This document shows, in pieces, positions 5,187 to 10,392 of a stretch of 10,392 nucleotides of DNA; the stretch's first letter is position 1; each line of letters opens with the position of its first letter. Made by a program: the position numbers and the translations under genes. Source of the DNA: a bacterium (GTDB lineage Bacteria > AUK180 > JAQVHJ01); NCBI GenBank assembly GCA_028696285.1, contig JAQVHJ010000045.1, positions 1-10,392 of the forward strand, given 5' to 3'. The notes under the pieces were generated by a model, which was not told the DNA's origin, did no database searches, and worked only from the letters and a program-made list of their open reading frames with translations.

Positions 5187-8100
5187 CTCCTATTTCCTCC
5201 ATTTTTTCTCCAGCTTCATATGATACTTGTCCAGTAACCCAAATTGCTGTACCTCCAATTACTAAACCAACAGCGATCTCATCTAAAGGTGTTACTGCTG
5301 CAACTCCCGCTGCAACTCCTGCTAGTCCAAGCATTGCATCGGGATTTTCAGTTCCTATATTTGCTACATATTCAACAACAGTTACTATTCCACCTGCAAT
5401 TCCTGTTGTGGTTGCTACTTTATTATACACACCTTTTATCTTTTGCCAATCTTTGCCAACCTGTTTCTGCCACTTACCTCTAAGACAATTTATGATATCT
5501 TTTCCAATATTATCTTTGTTAACAATTGAATTATTTAAACAATATGTTATTAAATTACTTTTCAAATCAAAATAATAACGTATATGAGCACCATTAATTT
5601 TTAAAAATATTATCCTTTCATCATCAGGTTGCCAAGTCCACGGATCCTTCCCCGTGAACCTCCCTATCCCGCTCATATATGTCCTGGCTCTATAATAGTA
5701 TTGTGCTGTTTCTCGATTGTACTCGCGTCCTGTGTATGTATAGCGTGTCAAAACCACTGGTTTATTCATGACAGTTGGTTTTTCTTCGGGGAAAGACCAG
5801 TCCTGATAATAACTTGAATAGTACTTATTAATGATCACCTTGTACGTCTGTGACGATTCCCCGGTCTGTCCGTTCGAGTTGACGATTAGATCGAAACTGC
5901 TTGTGCCTTCTTCAATGTAATCGGGATTAATATAAACAACCGCAGTCTTCGAATCGTTCATTGATATGAATCCCTTGTCATTCTCTATCTCCACTCCTGC
6001 GGCGTCTGTACTCGTGAACACCGCATATTCAAGAGCAGAATTCTCCTCTCCTGTATTGAAGATATCTATATTTAACATAATTAACCCTGATTGCACTACA
6101 TCTAATTCAAATGTATTTTCATCCACACTCATATCCACAGCTCCCTGAACCTCACCTTTCTCTGTATATAACTCAGGATTGATATTTTTCATTGTTCCCC
6201 AAGCATCGTAGTCGAATTTCTGGAGTATGTTGCCATTCTCGTCACAAAGCTGACGAGTTGAACCGAGGGCATCGGAATAATAATACCGCCATTGCTGTGT
6301 ATCAAAGTCATAATCCACAAGCACTTCATCTATACTGGCTCCCCTGTAATAGACCTTCTTCAGGTTCCAATCTTTATTATAATCCCTTACTGCGTCATCA
6401 AAGTCGTACAGATAGTTTTCCACCTCTTCACCGATTTGATATCCGTCCCAGTACTTTGTACGCTTGCTCAAACGCTCACCATCCTCGGAGAAGTTGTAAT
6501 ACGCCTCTATCCCCGCGGGATCCCAGGCCGAATTCATCTGGTTATTGTAGTTATAACCATAATATTTCTCCGACTGAAGTATCCATCCGGGAGGAAACAG
6601 CATTCTGTATTTATACCTCTGATCCGTTACCATATTTCCGTTCTCATCATATTGATATGAGTTCTTCCACTGGGGCTGTGTAAATGTCCCGTGAACCATT
6701 GACAATAACCGGTTCTCATTATCATAGTTATAGTTCTCGGTATATAACAATGTAGTCTGGGCTGCTACCGTCCTTGAAACATTCTCGGACATCCTGTTCC
6801 CGACCGCATCATAGTTATATGAATGCGTCTCATACTCATACGGCGATTCAAAATACCTGACCGAAGTCAATTGATTCAGGCCGTCATAACCGTATTCAGT
6901 ATCCTGAATTGAATAACCCGGGCTTGTTTGATTCTTAACGCCTTCCGTCATCTTCGTCCTGTTCCCGTTTTCATCGTAATCATAACTGTAACTTGAAATC
7001 ATTATACCACTTTCGTTATAATTTGTCAAGACCTTCAGGTTCTTAAAATCGTCATAGGCATACTCCGTATAACTGTTATTCGGATATACAACCTTCTTCC
7101 TCAGATTACAGCAGTCGAAGTACTCGTACCCGACCGTACCCAAGCCCGGATACTCAATTGAAACCAAACGGTTCAGTTTATCGTACCCGTACGTAACCTC
7201 CGCAGGTCCCGGTTCATCAATTAAATGCGAAGGCGCCATACCCGAACGGTTGCCTGTCTTGTCATAGGAATATTTTACCGATGCTGTCTTTTCATCCGCC
7301 TTGTACAGAGTCTGAATCTCGGTTATCCTGCTCTCCTCATCAAACTTAATGACCTTTCTAAGATCCGGTTCATCGGAAAGAATTCGGTTCCCCTCTTCGT
7401 CATAGTCATATATCACTTTATAATCCAATACCGTCCCCAGGTCCGGGTCATTGTAGTAGTACCTCTTCTCCTTCACGCGCAATGTATCAAAATGGTCATA
7501 AATATACTTCGTTGTAATACCGTTCGGATCTGTGAACCCTGTTATATTCCCGAAACAGTTATATTCATAACTCTTCTCCGTCCCCTCCGGCATCCGCACC
7601 TTGATTAACCGTCCCGACTCATCGTAATCGTAATATGTAGCATGGTTATTTGCATCCGTAACAGAGACCCTGTTCCCCATCTCGTCGTATGCATAATACG
7701 TATGATACACCGAGCCCTGGTTATGATTCTTAACCTCAATCAAACGGTTAAGCCCGTCATAAACATACTCCGTCAGGTTACCCTTCGCGTCCGTTGCAGT
7801 AAGACGGTTCCCGTAATTATCATAGGTATAATTAACCGTAAGCGTAACCGTATTCCCTTCCAGAGTCCCTGTCCGGGATATGGAGACCATATTCCCTAAA
7901 CCGTCATAGCTGTAATAGTATTCAAACCCGTCCGAATCCTGTTTCCGAATCATATCACCCGTATCGTTATAATCAAAGACCGTTTCGTTCCCGTTCGCAT
8001 CTATAACCTTAACAAGGTTCCAGGTCTCATCGTCATACACATACTCCGTCATATTCCCCCGAGCATCCGTCTGCTTAATCAAACGCCCCGCATCATCATA

Positions 8101-10023
8101 ATCAAAGCCGGTAAGGTCTCCTGTCTTTGAGGTAATGGTAATCGGGTTATGCCGCGTGTCATGGTCTATCGTCGTTGCAAGTTCCGGGAACTCCGGACGC
8201 CTGTCATACACCTTATTGACATTATTCTCCGAATCAAGCGTAATCCTCGATACCTCACCCGTCCCCCCGATATCCGGGAACTCCTCATCCCCCGTAAGAG
8301 ACCGGGTTCTGAACGGATTGAATACCTGAACCAGTTCATATGAAACATCCGTCGTAATACCGTAGTCGGAAGTGTAGGTATAGACATAGTCAAGGTTATA
8401 ATCAACATAACTGAATACACCCGCTTCAAGAACACTGCTTACCTTCGTTTGATCAGGATTCGGGGAATTGTATGTGAAAACGGACGATTTCCCGGATGGG
8501 AAAGTGATGCGGTTTACACGATCCGGCTTATCAACCATGAACGCAGAAACGGAGGTATTTGCATTTTCATATTCAATCGAGACCGAGGACGAGTTCGGGA
8601 ATGTAATACTTCTGAGGTTATGCGATGAGAATGTATTTGCGACCGAGTCCGAAACTGTCCAGAACCAGTAATCGTACTCCGTCTTAATCCCGCCTATATT
8701 CGTAAACTCCGTAAGGTCGCCTGAATCATTATAACCGTAACTTATAAATCTCCCGTAATTATCCTGAACCTTAGTTACATGTTTACTGCTGTTATAAAAG
8801 AATGAAACCGAGTTCCCGTCACTATTGACTATCGACGAAATCTTCAATTCGGAGTCATAATTGATTTCAAGAGAATTCCCGTTTCTGTCCAGAACCTTCC
8901 ATAACAGGGTCTTATGAACCGTCTCCGAAGTATTATCCTGATAACTTATTGAGCCCTGGTACCTCTTAAACACCTCGCGGAGACCATTCTTGTAATACAC
9001 AACAAAACACCCGGGAACCCCTTCAAACTCTTCAACCTTAACCTGTTCATAAGCAGTCGGGAAATTAGGGGGAAGATAAGTCCCGCCAATGGAATTGAAA
9101 TCAAAATCGGGAGGAATGAGAGAACCTGTTTCAGATGAAAAAGCTGTACCGCGCCCGGAACCATCCTGAAGGATCAGTTTTCTCTTCATAATAAATCTCG
9201 GGGGATCAGTACCCTCTACCTTAATGATCTGGTGAGTGGTAAAAATCTCCTTTTCATAGTTCATAGTCCAGCCGTAGCCGAAGGAATTATTCTTCTCCAC
9301 CTGAGAGTCATAGGTTCTGGCAATAACAACAGGCATATGCCCCAGCAGTGAGATATCCACATTCGAATCCGTGAAATTACCGCTTACAATATTAACGGAG
9401 TCATGGTAGCTTCCGAGATTCTGTACAGGGGGAATGTAATCGATATTATCCTTTGTGAATTTCCCGGATTTCCCGTAATTCTTCAGTTCAAGACCGTATC
9501 TTGACATCTTAAACTTTGAATAAACATCCAATGCCTGAGCGAAGGAATCGTCGTAGTACCCGTTTTCGGTAATATCAATATTAAGATTAAGGGCCTCTCT
9601 ACAGGAAGTAATACCCCAGTCAATACAGAGATTGGGATTATCTGAAAGAGATTCATCGTAATAATTGGAATACTGTATCTTTAAGAAGTTACCAAGTCTC
9701 TTTTTCATCTGGAAAATAACAGGGCTCGGATACCGTTCGGAATCATTCTCATCATAGATCAAATACAATTTCCCGGAACGCAGGTCATCTTCGGATACAC
9801 CCAGGTTATTTACACCGAAGATATATTGGAGAACCTTCTTCTCCCCGGACGGCGAAGGTTCCGGGGCTGACTCAGACTCAAGAACCTCTTCATAATTATC
9901 AGAAGGCTCGAAATCACCAATATCGTTCTTTTCCTCCGCTGAAGCACGGCCAGGGAAATAGAACTGGAAAGTAAGAAAGAAACATAACAGTAAAAACCAA
10001 GAGATGACCTTTCTTGAAATCAT
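5158..10023 (-). CDS. Secreted Rhs/YD-repeat protein with variable hydrophobic C-terminal tip
   Basis: The 1621-residue protein has a Sec signal peptide (residues 1-29, cleavage likely after ASA). A ~145-175 segment (ITENGYYDDSFAQALDVYSK) is faintly like a peptidoglycan-binding helix. A DUF6531-like entry lies at ~208-245 (VDISLLGHMPVVIARTYDS...GYGW). YD repeats of the Y-YD--GNR type run from about 385 to 1230 and would form the hollow Rhs shell. The core motif DALGSTRQLCDENGNILQKFDYDAWG is at ~1245-1285, an Ig/BACON-like domain at ~1298-1398, and YTGREYNRETAQYYYRAR to GRFTGKDP at ~1424-1461. The tip (~1468-1621) holds a lysine-rich helix, hydrophobic glycine-rich segments (~1536-1606) and a charged end; no nuclease, deaminase or other enzyme motif is visible. 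I chose the ATG at 10023 over an upstream TTG (10059) because AGGAG stands seven bases ahead and the signal peptide starts there. The shell is certain; membrane attack by the tip is inference. Confidence 0.93.
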   Translation of the reverse strand: MISRKVISWFLLLCFFLTFQFYFPGRASAEEKNDIGDFEPSDNYEEVLESESAPEPSPSGEKKVLQYIFGVNNLGVSEDDLRSGKLYLIYDENDSERYPSPVIFQMKKRLGNFLKIQYSNYYDESLSDNPNLCIDWGITSCREALNLNIDITENGYYDDSFAQALDVYSKFKMSRYGLELKNYGKSGKFTKDNIDYIPPVQNLGSYHDSVNIVSGNFTDSNVDISLLGHMPVVIARTYDSQVEKNNSFGYGWTMNYEKEIFTTHQIIKVEGTDPPRFIMKRKLILQDGSGRGTAFSSETGSLIPPDFDFNSIGGTYLPPNFPTAYEQVKVEEFEGVPGCFVVYYKNGLREVFKRYQGSISYQDNTSETVHKTLLWKVLDRNGNSLEINYDSELKISSIVNSDGNSVSFFYNSSKHVTKVQDNYGRFISYGYNDSGDLTEFTNIGGIKTEYDYWFWTVSDSVANTFSSHNLRSITFPNSSSVSIEYENANTSVSAFMVDKPDRVNRITFPSGKSSVFTYNSPNPDQTKVSSVLEAGVFSYVDYNLDYVYTYTSDYGITTDVSYELVQVFNPFRTRSLTGDEEFPDIGGTGEVSRITLDSENNVNKVYDRRPEFPELATTIDHDTRHNPITITSKTGDLTGFDYDDAGRLIKQTDARGNMTEYVYDDETWNLVKVIDANGNETVFDYNDTGDMIRKQDSDGFEYYYSYDGLGNMVSISRTGTLEGNTVTLTVNYTYDNYGNRLTATDAKGNLTEYVYDGLNRLIEVKNHNQGSVYHTYYAYDEMGNRVSVTDANNHATYYDYDESGRLIKVRMPEGTEKSYEYNCFGNITGFTDPNGITTKYIYDHFDTLRVKEKRYYYNDPDLGTVLDYKVIYDYDEEGNRILSDEPDLRKVIKFDEESRITEIQTLYKADEKTASVKYSYDKTGNRSGMAPSHLIDEPGPAEVTYGYDKLNRLVSIEYPGLGTVGYEYFDCCNLRKKVVYPNNSYTEYAYDDFKNLKVLTNYNESGIMISSYSYDYDENGNRTKMTEGVKNQTSPGYSIQDTEYGYDGLNQLTSVRYFESPYEYETHSYNYDAVGNRMSENVSRTVAAQTTLLYTENYNYDNENRLLSMVHGTFTQPQWKNSYQYDENGNMVTDQRYKYRMLFPPGWILQSEKYYGYNYNNQMNSAWDPAGIEAYYNFSEDGERLSKRTKYWDGYQIGEEVENYLYDFDDAVRDYNKDWNLKKVYYRGASIDEVLVDYDFDTQQWRYYYSDALGSTRQLCDENGNILQKFDYDAWGTMKNINPELYTEKGEVQGAVDMSVDENTFELDVVQSGLIMLNIDIFNTGEENSALEYAVFTSTDAAGVEIENDKGFISMNDSKTAVVYINPDYIEEGTSSFDLIVNSNGQTGESSQTYKVIINKYYSSYYQDWSFPEEKPTVMNKPVVLTRYTYTGREYNRETAQYYYRARTYMSGIGRFTGKDPWTWQPDDERIIFLKINGAHIRYYFDLKSNLITYCLNNSIVNKDNIGKDIINCLRGKWQKQVGKDWQKIKGVYNKVATTTGIAGGIVTVVEYVANIGTENPDAMLGLAGVAAGVAAVTPLDEIAVGLVIGGTAIWVTGQVSYEAGEKMEEIGDENIRKHCK
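6164..6291. repeat. 128-bp perfectly repeated core block, copy 2
   Basis: This is the counterpart of 4399-4526, inside the full-length Rhs gene; no difference was found by eye across the block. The wider homologous tract is about 5618-6573 here and 3857-4802 in the orphan. Confidence 0.85.
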
Positions 10024-10030
10024 TATTGAA

Positions 10031-10036
10031 CTCCTT
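10031..10036 (-). promoter_or_regulatory. Ribosome binding site of the full-length Rhs gene
   Basis: Minus-strand AAGGAG is followed by the seven-base spacer TTCAATA and ATG. It fixes the start at 10023 rather than the upstream TTG and shows that the host uses Shine-Dalgarno initiation. Confidence 0.85.
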
Positions 10037-10083
10037 TTTATATAACATTGATTAACCAAAAGATATAATTAAATATTTTTTAA

Positions 10084-10159
10084 ACAGGGATTCGCCTGAT
10101 TAAACGGATTAAATATCTATTCTTATTAATAAGAATCCCTTTAATCTTTTAATCCCTGT
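10084..10159. repeat. Hairpin-forming repeat unit, copy 1
   Basis: The unit starts acagggattcgcctgatt and ends aatccctgt. The arms pair at acagggatt, gattaa and ggatt, and close on the perfect palindrome ttcttattaataagaa. It begins a tandem unit of 132 bases, with the shared tail tattctcttctcttcagaag after the hairpin. It sits immediately upstream of the Rhs gene. No T-run follows either strand's hairpin in the way of a classical terminator. Confidence 0.8.
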
Positions 10160-10215
10160 AAAAAAGTATTCTCTTCTCTTCAGAAGTTTATTAAAGAACT
10201 CTATAAATCCTTTAA

Positions 10216-10290
10216 ACAGGGATTCGCCTGATTCAGCGGATTAAATATTTTTTCTTATATAAGAAATCCCTTTAATCTTTTAATCCCTGT
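10216..10290. repeat. Hairpin-forming repeat unit, copy 2
   Basis: The outer arms are the same as in copy 1. The centre is ttcttatataagaa, a different but still perfect palindrome, so the pairing has been kept while the sequence changed. The tandem unit is 135 bases to the start of copy 3. Confidence 0.8.
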
Positions 10291-10350
10291 AAAAAAGAGT
10301 ATTCTCTTCTCTTCAGAAGTTAATTAAAGAACTCCATTAAATCCATTCAA

Positions 10351-10392
10351 ACAGGGATTCGCCTGATTCAGCGGATTAAATATTTTTTCTTA
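10351..10392. repeat. Hairpin-forming repeat unit, copy 3 (cut by window edge)
   Basis: This is the first 42 bases of a third unit, matching copy 2 through cgcctgattcagcggatt and the following run of t's. The array continues beyond the window. Confidence 0.8.

Noticed and set aside
6192..6683. Long plus-strand frames opposite the Rhs gene (also 7225-7608, 7642-7899 and 8468-8671)
   Set aside because: These are mirror frames of the YD-repeat coding sequence: low-complexity or unlike any protein, without ribosome sites, and fully covered by the real gene.
10024..10059. Upstream TTG start adding 12 residues to the full-length Rhs protein
   Set aside because: The ATG at 10023 has an ideal AGGAG spacing and begins a clean signal peptide; the extra residues would include the ribosome site itself.
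10040..10083. Promoter of the Rhs gene
   Set aside because: The stretch is A/T-rich and offers several weak -10-like words (tatatc, tatata), but no convincing -35 partner at proper spacing could be chosen.
10084..10159. Rho-independent terminator
   Set aside because: The hairpin is long and imperfect, has no following T-run on either strand, and recurs in tandem, so a repeat element is the better reading.
10084..10392. CRISPR array
   Set aside because: The repeated unit is about 132-135 bases with no short repeat/unique spacer alternation and no cas gene nearby.

Overview
The window looks like an accessory toxin locus from an uncultivated, low-GC bacterium. Genes have clear AGGAG-type ribosome binding sites, and the Rhs core is of moderate GC. 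The C-terminal tips, small membrane genes and spacers are extremely AT-rich. No ribosomal, housekeeping or phage marker is present, so I do not assign a phylum. The Sec signal peptide shows the main protein is exported. All supported genes lie on the minus strand.

Layout in transcription order (right to left). (1) 10084-10392: tandem copies of a ~132-135 bp unit, each containing a conserved imperfect hairpin. (2) 5158-10023: a full-length 1621-residue Rhs/YD-repeat protein with signal peptide, DUF6531-like entry, YD-repeat shell, an Ig/BACON-like domain inserted in the Rhs core, and a variable C-terminal tip. (3) 4857-5186: a small three-helix membrane protein overlapping the Rhs stop. (4) 3471-4823: an orphan Rhs core fragment with a different tip, overlapped by a five-helix membrane protein (3017-3478). 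(5) 2468-3016: a gene-free stretch with a relic of Rhs core, a diverged duplication and two copies of a ctctgcg-type repeat. (6) 2072-2455: a GxxExxY-family gene bracketed by inverted copies of that repeat. (7) 1107-2057: a second orphan Rhs core plus tip, whose start codon lies inside the repeat, followed by a five-helix membrane protein (612-1085). (8) 250-516: another three-helix membrane protein. (9) 1-78: the beginning of a further Rhs core fragment running off the left edge.

The genes read as one main Rhs effector plus an array of silent or semi-silent alternative cassettes of the form [core fragment + tip + cognate small membrane protein]. All three complete tips share one plan: a lysine-rich helix, a glycine-rich hydrophobic hairpin and a short polar tail. 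No recognisable nuclease or other enzyme follows. Each tip is followed immediately by an integral membrane protein. The simplest hypothesis is a family of membrane-permeabilising Rhs tips with membrane-embedded immunity proteins, diversified by recombination through the near-identical core fragments. This is inference from architecture; no function is proven by the sequence.
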